From positions 1 to 22,074 of the forward strand of contig JAGLZG010000169.1 of assembly GCA_023131705.1 (NCBI GenBank): a DNA stretch of 22,074 nucleotides, given 5' to 3'. Each line of letters opens with the position of its first letter. The stretch's first letter is position 1. The stretch comes from Nanobdellota archaeon. GTDB lineage: Archaea; Nanobdellota; Nanobdellia; Woesearchaeales; B3-WOES. Both the position numbers and the translations under genes were made by a program. The notes below the pieces were generated by a model, which did not search any database, was not told the origin of the DNA, and worked only from the letters and a program-made list of their open reading frames with translations. Of this stretch, positions 1 through 6,451 are shown piece by piece.

Positions 1-515
1 CAAGGGCCAGTTTCACCAGCAGGGCCCCACCAGTTGTCTTTTTTTGGGAAAAAATAAACCCTTTCTTTTGGAACTCCCAATGATTGCCATACCTTAGCTG
101 ATTCTTCATCCTCGGGGGCATCTTTATCCCCTTCAAAGCATGTTACATAAATTCTTTCTTTATCTAAACCAAGCTCATCTATTAAAAATTCATAGCTCCA
201 CTCAATAGCCTCTTTTTTCCAGTAATCTCCCAAAGACCAGTTTCCAAGCATCTCAAAAAAAGTTAGATGGGAAGCATCGCCAACCTCTTCTATATCCCCT
301 GTCCTTATGCATTTCTGGACATCAACCAGTCTTTTTCCAGAAGCATGTGGCTGACCCATCAAATAAGGAACCAAAGGGTGCATCCCTGCTGATATAAACA
401 AAGTTGTAGGATCATGCTCTGGGATAAGAGAAGCAGATTTAATCAAAGCATGTTTTTTCTTCTTAAAAAACTCAAAATATTTCTTTTTCAGTTCTTTTGC
501 TGTCAATGCTTTCAT
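1..515 (-). CDS. alaS: alanyl-tRNA synthetase, N-terminal part (runs off the window)
   Basis: Class II synthetase that charges tRNA-Ala. About 171 N-terminal codons are present, starting at the ATG at 515-513; the rest lies beyond base 1. The visible sequence is the aminoacylation core start, with a stretch reading TLFISAGMHPLVPYLMGQP followed by QKCIRTGDIEEVGDASHLTF and FEMLGNWSLGDYWKKEAIEW, which is the motif 2 region. The form is the one I know from bacteria, especially candidate-phyla bacteria. The archaeal form begins with a longer, Cys-containing N-terminal stretch that is absent here, so I infer acquisition from bacteria. The TATA-like sequence at 539-547 lies about 28 nt before the start, fitting a leaderless archaeal transcript. 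Family assignment is very sure; origin is less so. Confidence 0.96.
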   Translation of the reverse strand, partial: MKALTAKELKKKYFEFFKKKKHALIKSASLIPEHDPTTLFISAGMHPLVPYLMGQPHASGKRLVDVQKCIRTGDIEEVGDASHLTFFEMLGNWSLGDYWKKEAIEWSYEFLIDELGLDKERIYVTCFEGDKDAPEDEESAKVWQSLGVPKERVYFFPKKDNWWGPAGETGP

Positions 516-538
516 AATATGAAAAAATACAAATGTCG

Positions 539-547
539 TATTTAAAT
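539..547 (-). promoter_or_regulatory. TATA box for alaS
   Basis: Palindromic TATTTAAAT centred about 28 nt upstream of the alaS ATG at 515. This is the archaeal TATA-to-TSS distance if transcription begins at the start codon, so the mRNA is probably leaderless. Confidence 0.55.
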
Positions 548-565
548 GTTTTCGTTATTTAGAAC

Positions 566-968
566 TCAACAAAGCCTATACTCACCAAACACTATAGGTA
601 TTGCTATAAAAAGAACACCAAATATATGCAATAATATTCCTTTTGAAAGAAAACTACCTAAACCAGTAAACATTATACAATATACTATGCTTACACTAAC
701 TATAGCTATAAAAAAAGCTATTACAGCTATATGCTTATAATTATAACCTTTTATCTTACCTAAGTGTTTGAATATTACACCTAACATAATAAAGGCTATA
801 AGGGAAAAGACATCATAAGTAAACATTATTATGATTTTAGGAGGTATTATTTTCTGTATAATATAGCCATTAAAGACGTGTAGTGTTGTTGCTAGTATTA
901 ATGCTGTAAGAGTGTATTTAAGGAGTTTTATTAGTTTTTGGTTCAGTTTTATCGCCTTTTTTATTCAT
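566..968 (-). pseudogene. small four-helix membrane protein with an apparent one-base frameshift near its start
   Basis: An open frame without an early ATG runs from just after 968 to a TGA at 566-568. Its first in-frame ATG is internal, at 826. The ATG at 968-966 is in another frame and stops after 16 codons. Removing one A from the A6 run at 957-962 joins that ATG to the long frame, giving a 133-residue protein beginning MNKKAIKLNQ. It would have about four hydrophobic helices: LLKYTLTALILATTLHVF, SLIAFIMLGVIFKHL, IAVIAFFIAIVSVSIVYCIM and LLHIFGVLFIAIPIVF. I recognise no family. It is divergent from the AbrB-type gene at 1074 and shares the operator-like palindromes. It may be a sequencing error, a slippage-decoded gene or a fresh pseudogene; alternatively translation begins at 826 and loses helix 1. 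Confidence 0.55.
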
Positions 969-976
969 AAAATGTT

Positions 977-1075
977 GTAATATACTATATATTACATCCC
1001 CTTTATTAATTTTTTGGTAATATACTGTATATTACTTAATTTATTAGTTAGTTAATATAATATACCTTATATTAT
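977..1075. promoter_or_regulatory. three 19-bp palindromes at exact 40-bp spacing (putative operator array)
   Basis: GTAATATACTATATATTAC at 977-995, GTAATATACTGTATATTAC at 1017-1035 and ATAATATACCTTATATTAT at 1057-1075. The first two differ at one base. The second is a 9-bp perfect inverted repeat around a central T. Starts are 977, 1017 and 1057, so all face the same side of the helix. The third site covers the start codon of the AbrB-type gene at 1074, and the first lies 9 bp before the divergent ATG at 968. The most economical reading is an operator controlling both genes, bound cooperatively, probably by the AbrB-type protein itself. The binding partner is inferred. Confidence 0.7.
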
Positions 1076-1277
1076 GACTAAAAACAAAAAAGAAATCATT
1101 GAAAGATCTGTAAAACAACTTAATACCTATGGTAATGGTATCGGTGTTCTAGTAACAAGGGAGGCTAAAGCCATCAACCTAAAAAGTGGCAGTAAAGTAC
1201 AGGTTAGTGCTGTTCGTTCAGGGAAAAAAGAATTTATCGTCGTTGAAAAATTCCCAGTAATGGAAGAAGTCGAATAA
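1074..1277 (+). CDS. AbrB/SpoVT-type swapped-hairpin DNA-binding protein (67 aa)
   Basis: A small transcription factor or antitoxin-like protein. The stretch TYGNGIGVLVTREAKAINLK followed by SGSKVQVSAVRSGKKEFIVV is the beta-rich swapped-hairpin AbrB domain, which dimerises and binds palindromic AT-rich DNA. It is preceded by a basic, charged 17-residue N-terminus. No toxin gene follows it: the next gene downstream is convergent. The ATG lies inside the third operator-like palindrome, with no Shine-Dalgarno site, so the transcript is probably leaderless and self-repressed. The divergent partner is the frameshifted membrane gene. A regulator of that membrane protein is the simplest role, but this is inferred from layout. 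Confidence 0.8.
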   Translation: MTKNKKEIIERSVKQLNTYGNGIGVLVTREAKAINLKSGSKVQVSAVRSGKKEFIVVEKFPVMEEVE

Positions 1278-1335
1278 AGCTAAAAATATTGCTAATGGGG
1301 GGGACTTACCATAGAACTAGTTGATCCTTGGAAAT

Positions 1336-2139
1336 TTATTTACTAAATATTTTCTCCAATATATCCAATGTATAAAGCACCATAGCCTGTGTTTGCTGCT
1401 CACTTGGGTAAAAAGCCTCTTTTTTCTTATGGACAGAAAAAATCCTTACCTGGTTAACAAGATGTATCTGGTTTGTCAGGGCGGGATCTAAATTAACATT
1501 TTTCTCTTTAAGCTTGGCAATCAGATTCCCCAAACCAATTCCAGGGCTTTTTTCAAGTATATCATTTCCAGTAACATCAAAATATTTTCTATGCAAAGCA
1601 ATCTCTAAAACCCTTCCGCACAATACTACAGCGCTCCTATAGCACTTATTCTTATAACACCTCTCTAATTCATTTAAATCTGCTGTAACCTCTGATTTAA
1701 TATCAACAGGTATCCTGCTTGGGATATAGACAAGTTTTTCTTTTTCACTCGGAAACTCTATCTGTTTTATCAATAGATCCATCTTATTGACTATTTTTTT
1801 CAGTCTGTCAAGGTCAGTAGTTTCAATCTCAGGCACCATCTCAGTTAATTCATTAAGTTTTTCCTGTGCATTAGCGTCTGTCTGAAATAATTGGTGTAAT
1901 TGAACAGAAGAATTCTTAACACCCCTTATGGCATTTAACAATAATCTCTGGTAATAGCCTTGCTGGCTCAGGTTATAGTTAAGCATAGCCTTTGTTGTAT
2001 CTATATTCTTGTCTAAATCAACATTATGCTTAACAGCATTATCCAGGGCTGTCTTCAGCTTGTTAAAATTGATTTTAAAGTTCATATAATCCACTAAGCT
2101 GAATATCTTTTTATAGTTTTCTAAAAAACCAGAAATCAT
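1336..2139 (-). CDS. HEPN/DUF4145-like protein, third gene of a toxin-antitoxin operon
   Basis: A 267-residue, mostly helical protein. The N-terminal half is charged and probably coiled coil (about 10-130). The C-terminal part (about 155-267) reads like the DUF4145 branch of the HEPN superfamily: LERCYKNKCYRSAVVLCGRV, then VRIFSVHKKKEAF, which contains R-x4-H, the spacing of the HEPN ribonuclease motif. Many HEPN proteins cut RNA and act as toxins or defence effectors; whether this one does is unknown. Its ATG overlaps the relE-type stop by 4 bp, so it is translationally coupled to the toxin. RelE-AbrB pairs normally lack a third gene, which makes this a possible extra effector or regulator. 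HEPN assignment is moderate. Confidence 0.65.
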   Translation of the reverse strand: MISGFLENYKKIFSLVDYMNFKINFNKLKTALDNAVKHNVDLDKNIDTTKAMLNYNLSQQGYYQRLLLNAIRGVKNSSVQLHQLFQTDANAQEKLNELTEMVPEIETTDLDRLKKIVNKMDLLIKQIEFPSEKEKLVYIPSRIPVDIKSEVTADLNELERCYKNKCYRSAVVLCGRVLEIALHRKYFDVTGNDILEKSPGIGLGNLIAKLKEKNVNLDPALTNQIHLVNQVRIFSVHKKKEAFYPSEQQTQAMVLYTLDILEKIFSK

Positions 2140-2381
2140 TTATAAATATCTTTCCTATGATCAAAACAATTTATTATAATTTTATCCTTTTCTAATCTAT
2201 AAATTATCCTAAAAGGAGGAATCCTTGCACTGCGATGGTTCTTTAATTTATATTTTAAGGGCTTTCCGGATTCTGGAAGTTTCTCTAATTTTTTAATATG
2301 CCCAATAATTTTCAGTCTTGTAGTTTTATCTTTAATCTTCTTAAATTCTTTTCTAAACTCCTCAGAAAATATTATCTGCAT
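2136..2381 (-). CDS. RelE/ParE-type toxin
   Basis: An 81-residue protein with the RelE/ParE fold pattern. It starts MQIIFSEEFRKEFKKI, has a basic helix pair, then KNHRSARIPPFRIIYRLEKD, and ends with the family-typical CFDHRKDIYK (equivalent of GHRxDVY). RelE toxins cut mRNA in the ribosome; ParE relatives poison gyrase. The R and Y residues near the C-terminus favour a RelE-like ribonuclease, but this is not proven. It begins 1 nt after the antitoxin stop and overlaps the HEPN-like gene by 4 bp, so the three genes form one transcript. Confidence 0.85.
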   Translation of the reverse strand: MQIIFSEEFRKEFKKIKDKTTRLKIIGHIKKLEKLPESGKPLKYKLKNHRSARIPPFRIIYRLEKDKIIINCFDHRKDIYK

Positions 2382-2382
2382 T

Positions 2383-2658
2383 TTATGTTATCAACAAATC
2401 ATCAATTTCTTCATCCTTCATTCTGGTGTCTGCTTTAATAAATCTCCCTTTTCTTATTTCTTCCTCGCTTCTTTGTATTTTATCAATTAATCTTATATCA
2501 TTCATGAGTGTTTCCTTTTTGATTTGTTTTAACAAAATATTGCCGTCTTCATTAAAAACTATAAACTTGGTTGATGGCTCTATACCTGCTTCTCTTCTGA
2601 CTTCAGAAGGTATCACAACCTGTCCATTTTGAGATATTTTAGTTATAGCAACTTCCAT
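2383..2658 (-). CDS. AbrB/SpoVT-type antitoxin
   Basis: A 91-residue protein. Residues 1-45 form a swapped-hairpin DNA-binding domain (TKISQNGQVVIPSEVRREAG, then a hydrophobic strand FIVFNEDGNILLKQI). The acidic C-terminal half, with KDEEIDDLL, is the usual toxin-binding tail. It is first in the operon with a RelE-type toxin, the expected order for an antitoxin that represses its own promoter. It differs in length and sequence from the AbrB-type protein at 1074, so the two are not recent duplicates. Confidence 0.87.
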   Translation of the reverse strand: MEVAITKISQNGQVVIPSEVRREAGIEPSTKFIVFNEDGNILLKQIKKETLMNDIRLIDKIQRSEEEIRKGRFIKADTRMKDEEIDDLLIT

Positions 2659-2678
2659 TTTATCTTATATACAATACA

Positions 2679-2711
2679 TTTTAATATTAAAACATATTTT
2701 ATATATAAACT
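2679..2711 (-). promoter_or_regulatory. promoter and possible autorepressor site of the toxin-antitoxin operon
   Basis: On the minus strand a TATA box, TTTATATATAAA, lies at about 2699-2711, followed by the perfect 14-bp palindrome TTTTAATATTAAAA at 2679-2692, before the antitoxin ATG at 2658. A palindrome just after the TATA box suits an autorepressing antitoxin. It does not match the 19-bp palindromes near 1 kb. Confidence 0.45.
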
Positions 2712-2752
2712 TTTCGGTTTTGATTCTCTTTTTGCATCTACATACTATCAAA

Positions 2753-2782
2753 CTAAAAAAACCCAGTCAGCTTAGACTGTGT
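2753..2782. repeat. 30-bp direct repeat, distal copy (duplicate of the nreA 3' end)
   Basis: Identical over 30 bp to 3965-3994. On the minus strand it holds a CAGTC/GACTG hairpin followed by seven T, like a U-tract terminator. This copy overlaps the last three codons of the 343-residue membrane gene in a different reading frame from nreA. Together the two copies bracket a cassette of about 1.2 kb. Confidence 0.9.
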
Positions 2783-3803
2783 TTTGCCTTAAATTTGATT
2801 TTATGTGCCTCCACTTTATAATACCAAAAGAAACAAAATATAATATTATAATGCCAACAAAAGATAAATTTATCAATAATGAATAGGACTCATTGAAAGG
2901 AGGTATAATCATAAAATGATATTTGAATGGTACAATAAAAATAATCCATAATAGTAACAACAGAGTACACAAAATGATATTAATTGCCCTATATTTTTTA
3001 TTATTCCTAGTATAAAAAGAATCTACAAATCCTATAAAAATAGCAAATATTGCAAGAGATATTGCAATATACAAACCCCACAACATGTTTTTTCTTGAAT
3101 CATATTTTTCATATTCACCCTTGGTACCATAAGAAAAACAAAATCTATTTTTACCCTTTGTATCTGTTACTTCAATTATATTTCCTAAGTCCTCTACAAT
3201 TTCTTCCCTTATTGGTTTTGTATGGTACCATACATATGAATCTTCAGGCAAAATATATGTTGGAATATCTCCATAACAAATAAAATTATTAGTTGGGTCT
3301 TTTCTGAGTTCATAGATTACGGAGATATAAGATAAAGGTAACCTCATACCTGATACATTCACCATAATAATATCTTCATTTTCCCTTGGTATAAAATCCT
3401 TATAGTTATCACAATATCCTCCACTAGTTTCTACAATTACACCATTTGTATTTATTTCAAAGCCACCATCATATTGTATATACCCTTCTTCATTTGGAGA
3501 ACAAGCTTCATGAAGATAATTCTGTAAACTAGCATAATTATATTTGTTAAATCTTTCATAGTAAATAGATTTATTTTCAAAATACACTTGAACATTTATT
3601 GCATCAGAAGGTATAGGAAAAAGAGGTTTAAACATATCAATATCTGGGAAAGAAAAGAAATTTTCTACTTTTATAGTCTCACCTATTTTGATTATTGGCC
3701 TACTCATGATAATCTCTACTTTAGAAAAAACAGAGGGGGTCAACATAAAAAACAAAAATAGAATCAAGATTATAATTTTTTTATTTGTGTTATTTTTTTC
3801 CAT
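2772..3803 (-). CDS. exported or membrane protein of unknown function with signal peptide and three C-terminal helices
   Basis: 343 residues, family not recognised. Residues 1-27 are a signal peptide or anchor (K-K, then IIILILFLFFMLTPSVFS). Residues 28-240 would be an outside domain rich in aromatic residues, Asn and Pro, with four Cys that could form disulfides. Three hydrophobic helices follow at roughly 242-262, 273-295 and 308-330, then a short basic tail. The gene sits between the two copies of the 30-bp nreA-tail repeat, so it probably arrived as an insertion. A 29-codon ORF overlaps its start and shares the promoter. A surface or transport-associated role is possible; no function can be assigned. 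Confidence 0.8.
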   Translation of the reverse strand: MEKNNTNKKIIILILFLFFMLTPSVFSKVEIIMSRPIIKIGETIKVENFFSFPDIDMFKPLFPIPSDAINVQVYFENKSIYYERFNKYNYASLQNYLHEACSPNEEGYIQYDGGFEINTNGVIVETSGGYCDNYKDFIPRENEDIIMVNVSGMRLPLSYISVIYELRKDPTNNFICYGDIPTYILPEDSYVWYHTKPIREEIVEDLGNIIEVTDTKGKNRFCFSYGTKGEYEKYDSRKNMLWGLYIAISLAIFAIFIGFVDSFYTRNNKKYRAINIILCTLLLLLWIIFIVPFKYHFMIIPPFNESYSLLINLSFVGIIILYFVSFGIIKWRHIKSNLRQNTV

Positions 3804-3879
3804 GTTGTCCTTTCTTTTTTTTATTTAACTTATGTTTCTTTTCAGCTTTATTTCCACAATGAATACATCGCCATACCAT
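3790..3879 (-). CDS. candidate 29-residue zinc-knuckle-like small protein
   Basis: The ORF reads MVWRCIHCGNKAEKKHK and then a lysine-rich tail ending GQHGKK. It has one C-x2-C pair and two downstream His residues, so a small metal-binding or nucleic-acid-binding peptide is possible. Its support is positional: a clear TATA box lies 26 nt upstream of its ATG, the distance for a leaderless start. It overlaps the first 14 bases of the next gene, which would couple their translation. The alternative is that this stretch is simply the leader of the 343-residue gene. Confidence 0.4.
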   Translation of the reverse strand: MVWRCIHCGNKAEKKHKLNKKKKGQHGKK

Positions 3880-3900
3880 ATAACATAGAAAAAGCTTCCT

Positions 3901-3910
3901 TTTATATATT
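3901..3910 (-). promoter_or_regulatory. TATA box of the cassette
   Basis: Minus-strand AATATATAAA followed by AGG, centred 26 nt before the ATG at 3879. It is a strong archaeal promoter match inside the inserted segment, so the cassette carries its own promoter. Confidence 0.6.
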
Positions 3911-3964
3911 TTATCAAACTTAAATATATTATGAGATTTTTAAAGAGTTTTTCTTTCAAAAATT

Positions 3965-3994
3965 CTAAAAAAACCCAGTCAGCTTAGACTGTGT
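3965..3994. repeat. 30-bp direct repeat, proximal copy (encodes the NreA PIP box)
   Basis: The last ten codons of nreA including its stop; exact duplicate at 2753-2782. It encodes TQSKLTGFF plus stop, and on the minus strand forms a short hairpin with a T7 tract. Confidence 0.92.
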
Positions 3995-5191
3995 CTTTAA
4001 TTTATTTACTAGAATGCTTTTATCAAATATCTGGTCTAAATCAATTCCAAACTTCTTTTTCACAAGCTTTTTGGCATAATCCAGCATCAATTCTTTTGAA
4101 GCAAATGTCAATGGCTTGCTTTCCATTGATTTCCTGGTTGCCTCACGACAAACCCACACACCCAATGGGGCTATATACTCTCCTGTTATAAACCTTAAAG
4201 CAAGAATAGTGCTCTGCCTTTTCATTCCTTTTAATTTTTCCAGTATAGGCAGCCTTGCAGCATAATAGCCGCCTGCGCAATTCTCTGCATAGCTCTTTCT
4301 TCCACCATAACCTTCATAATCTGTTGTAAACTGGACCTTGGTGCTTGTATTCCAGGATGCCTTAGGGGCATAAATCTCAAACAATTCATAAGACCACGGC
4401 TCTGGAAACATTAAAACAAGATAATAATTTCCAAGATAACTTCCAAAAAAAGACAGATAATCACTCTCTTTAAAATCCCTGATCTCTTTAATAATATCTT
4501 TTCCAATATTATCATCAACAGCAGATATGCTCCATCTTGTGGGAACCAATTTCCTGTTTGGCTTTAAGCCGATAGTTCCAACTGATAAGAGCTTTGATAA
4601 GAAATTTTCATCAAAACCGGATTTATACAGGTAAAGCATTGCATCATTCGCCTTTAGCTCACTATCATCAACAACCTTCTCAACCTTAAAACTTATCTTT
4701 GGATTAGATGTAACCTTTGCCTTTTTCAATTTCGCATTTGGTCCTGTTGGCGCCATAAAAGAATCTGAATTAATCCTAAACCTGGGTTTATTCTTTAGAT
4801 TTATCTCCAGTTCAACAGGTTTTGAAGCCATTCCAACTTCTTTTACAGTATCCAAAACCTTGCTGACATCATGAGCATGCACAACAAATCGTGAATTGAT
4901 CAAAGCAGTCCTATAATCAACAATCTCAGGAATCTTAAAATTATGTTCTGCCCAATGATGAGGGGCATCATAGACCCATGCATCCTCTTTTACATCAACA
5001 GGAGTCAGAATTCCAACATTCAGTTTAGGATAACCAATTCTGCCGACAAAAGGTGAAGGTGCTGCTCCACTAAAATCTTTTTTAGTAAGCTTATCTCTTA
5101 CCTTAAAAACAGCCTCAGATTTAACAATATGGGGGCAAACAATCCTGCCGCAAAACCCTCTCCCTTTGCATCTAAGGCACTGAACATTCAT
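3965..5191 (-). CDS. nreA: NreA-family archaeal DNA repair protein with C-terminal PCNA-binding box
   Basis: 408 residues. The N-terminus has a four-Cys cluster (C5, C8, C14, C19 in QCLRCKGRGFCGRIVCPH), then the NreA core with GAAPSPFVGRIGYPKLNVGI, the segment ending MAPTGPNA, and AENCAGGYYAARLPILEKLK. The C-terminus QSKLTGFF is a Q-x2-L-x2-FF PIP box for binding the sliding clamp. NreA proteins act in archaeal resistance to DNA damage such as mitomycin C; the biochemical activity is not settled. The start at 5191 has a TATA box 26 nt upstream, so the transcript is probably leaderless. It is divergent from a DHH phosphoesterase through a short shared promoter. The PIP-coding end is duplicated downstream. 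Confidence 0.93.
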   Translation of the reverse strand: MNVQCLRCKGRGFCGRIVCPHIVKSEAVFKVRDKLTKKDFSGAAPSPFVGRIGYPKLNVGILTPVDVKEDAWVYDAPHHWAEHNFKIPEIVDYRTALINSRFVVHAHDVSKVLDTVKEVGMASKPVELEINLKNKPRFRINSDSFMAPTGPNAKLKKAKVTSNPKISFKVEKVVDDSELKANDAMLYLYKSGFDENFLSKLLSVGTIGLKPNRKLVPTRWSISAVDDNIGKDIIKEIRDFKESDYLSFFGSYLGNYYLVLMFPEPWSYELFEIYAPKASWNTSTKVQFTTDYEGYGGRKSYAENCAGGYYAARLPILEKLKGMKRQSTILALRFITGEYIAPLGVWVCREATRKSMESKPLTFASKELMLDYAKKLVKKKFGIDLDQIFDKSILVNKLKTQSKLTGFF

Positions 5192-5210
5192 ATAACAGTG
5201 GATTACAAGG

Positions 5211-5224
5211 AAATATTTAAATAT
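5211..5224. promoter_or_regulatory. shared divergent promoter of nreA and the DHH gene
   Basis: The near-symmetric AATATTTAAATATA lies in the 66-bp gap between the two starts. Its centre is 26 nt from the nreA ATG (leaderless spacing). It is about 41 nt from the ATG at 5258, giving a short leader; a second weaker TTAAAG at about 5229-5234 would give leaderless spacing for the DHH gene. Confidence 0.55.
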
Positions 5225-5257
5225 AGCTTAAAGTTAGCATTAATAGTGCTAAAAAAA

Positions 5258-6286
5258 ATGCTAACAGAAAAACAACTAAATGAGTTAAGGGAAGAGCTTC
5301 AAACATCTAAAAGACCATTGATATTTTTCCATGATGACCCTGATGGTCTTGCATCATTTCTGTTATTCTATAGGTTTATTGGGGATGGCAAGGGAATTGT
5401 CCTGAAAACAACAACAGAAATGGGAGAGCAGTTTGCAGGGAATGTTGAAAGATATGCTCCGGATAAAGTATTTATTCTGGATAAGCCTATTGTAAGTCAG
5501 GATTTTCTGGATAAAGTTAATGTTCCCGTCATATGGGTTGACCACCACACGCCTGTAAAAAGACATAAAGTAAAATACTTCAATCCAAGAGTAAATGAGC
5601 CAGATAAAAACTATCCTGCCTCAGAGATATGCTATAAAGCTGTTAAGCAGGATATGTGGATTAGTATGGTTGGTTGTGTAGGGGATTGGGTATTGCCTGA
5701 TTTTACAGAACAAATAAAAAAAGAGTATCCTGATCTGCTGGATAAAAACATCACCAGACCAGAAGATGCCTTGTTTAGCTCAAAATTTGGAAGATTAGCA
5801 AGGATATTCTCTTTCTGCCTAAAAGGAAAAATGGATGATGTAAAAAAATGCATAAAGATTATGACAAGGATAAAAACACCTTATGAACTGCTCAACCAGG
5901 AAACACCTCAGGCAGTATTTGTCTATAAAAGATATGAAAAAATAAACAGGGAATACCAGGAAACACTGGAAAAAGCAGTAAAAAGCAAAACAAATGATAA
6001 GCTATTATTATACATCTATGAAGAAAATAGAATGAGCCTTAATTCTGACATAAGCAATGAATTATTATATAGATTCCCCGAAAAAGTAATAATCGTTGGA
6101 AGAAAAAAATCAGGTGAAATGAAACTGAGCATAAGAGCATCCAGTTATATACTGCCCCCCATTATAAAAAAAGCGCTTGAAGGCTGTGAAGGTCAGGGTG
6201 GAGGCCATGAGCATGCCTGCGGTGCTAATGTAAAAGCAGAAGATTTTAAGAAGTTTATAGAACAGTTTAGAAAGCAAATAAAGTAA
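5258..6286 (+). CDS. DHH-family phosphoesterase (RecJ-like)
   Basis: 342 residues from the ATG at 5258. An upstream in-frame ATG at 5129 exists but lies inside nreA and adds a poor N-terminus, so I reject it. Motif I is H25-D-D-P-D-G30, the DHH motif is V-D95-H96-H97, and the C-terminal DHHA1 domain carries GGGHEHACG starting at G314. These hydrolases use two metal ions to cut single-stranded nucleic acids or cyclic and short oligonucleotides. The archaeal branch includes RecJ/GAN-like nucleases and nanoRNases; the short length and lack of extra domains make the exact substrate uncertain. Its head-to-head pairing with nreA suggests a repair or nucleotide-recycling role. Confidence 0.88.
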   Translation: MLTEKQLNELREELQTSKRPLIFFHDDPDGLASFLLFYRFIGDGKGIVLKTTTEMGEQFAGNVERYAPDKVFILDKPIVSQDFLDKVNVPVIWVDHHTPVKRHKVKYFNPRVNEPDKNYPASEICYKAVKQDMWISMVGCVGDWVLPDFTEQIKKEYPDLLDKNITRPEDALFSSKFGRLARIFSFCLKGKMDDVKKCIKIMTRIKTPYELLNQETPQAVFVYKRYEKINREYQETLEKAVKSKTNDKLLLYIYEENRMSLNSDISNELLYRFPEKVIIVGRKKSGEMKLSIRASSYILPPIIKKALEGCEGQGGGHEHACGANVKAEDFKKFIEQFRKQIK

Positions 6287-6288
6287 CA

Positions 6289-6297
6289 TTTATAAAT
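6289..6297 (+). promoter_or_regulatory. TATA box for tRNA-Gly
   Basis: TTTATAAAT centred about 30 nt before the first base of the tRNA, just after the DHH stop codon. Confidence 0.45.
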
Positions 6298-6322
6298 CAA
6301 TTTAATCCTCTTTCTAAGTATT

Positions 6323-6444
6323 GCGGCGATGGTCTAATGGCTATGACAATGGCCTTCCATTCCAAAAGCAAGCTTTTGTAATACTTCAAAAGCTTCGCTT
6401 TGTGAAGCAAGCCATTTATCTGGGTTCAAATCCCAGTCGCCGCA
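6323..6444 (+). tRNA. tRNA-Gly(UCC) with a 50-nt intron at position 37/38
   Basis: Acceptor stem GCGGCGA (6323-6329) pairs with TCGCCGC (6437-6443), with discriminator A. The D arm is GTC/GAC; the T arm is CTGGG-TTCAAAT-CCCAG. Anticodon stem ATGGC (6349-6353) pairs with GCCAT (6411-6415), and the loop reads CTTCCA then the intron then A, giving anticodon TCC at 6356-6358. The intron is 6360-6409. A bulge-helix-bulge fits: helix CTTC (6354-6357) with GAAG (6404-6407) and 3-nt bulges CAT (6358-6360) and CAA (6408-6410), cut after the second base of each. The intron contains the perfect hairpin CAAAAGC-AA-GCTTTTG (6363-6378) and a second one at 6387-6402. The 3' CCA is not encoded. Confidence 0.93.
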
Positions 6445-6451
6445 TATCATT

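Noticed and set aside
546..740. Plus-strand ORF opposite the small membrane gene
   Set aside because: Low-complexity shadow with no domain or promoter; the minus-strand frame has the membrane-protein pattern.
1278..1335. Terminator in the gap between the AbrB-type gene and the HEPN gene
   Set aside because: A G7 run is present but there is no stable stem or U-tract to support a call.
5129..5257. Upstream in-frame start for the DHH gene
   Set aside because: It lies inside nreA on the other strand and gives an N-terminus unlike the family; 5258 fits the motifs and spacing.
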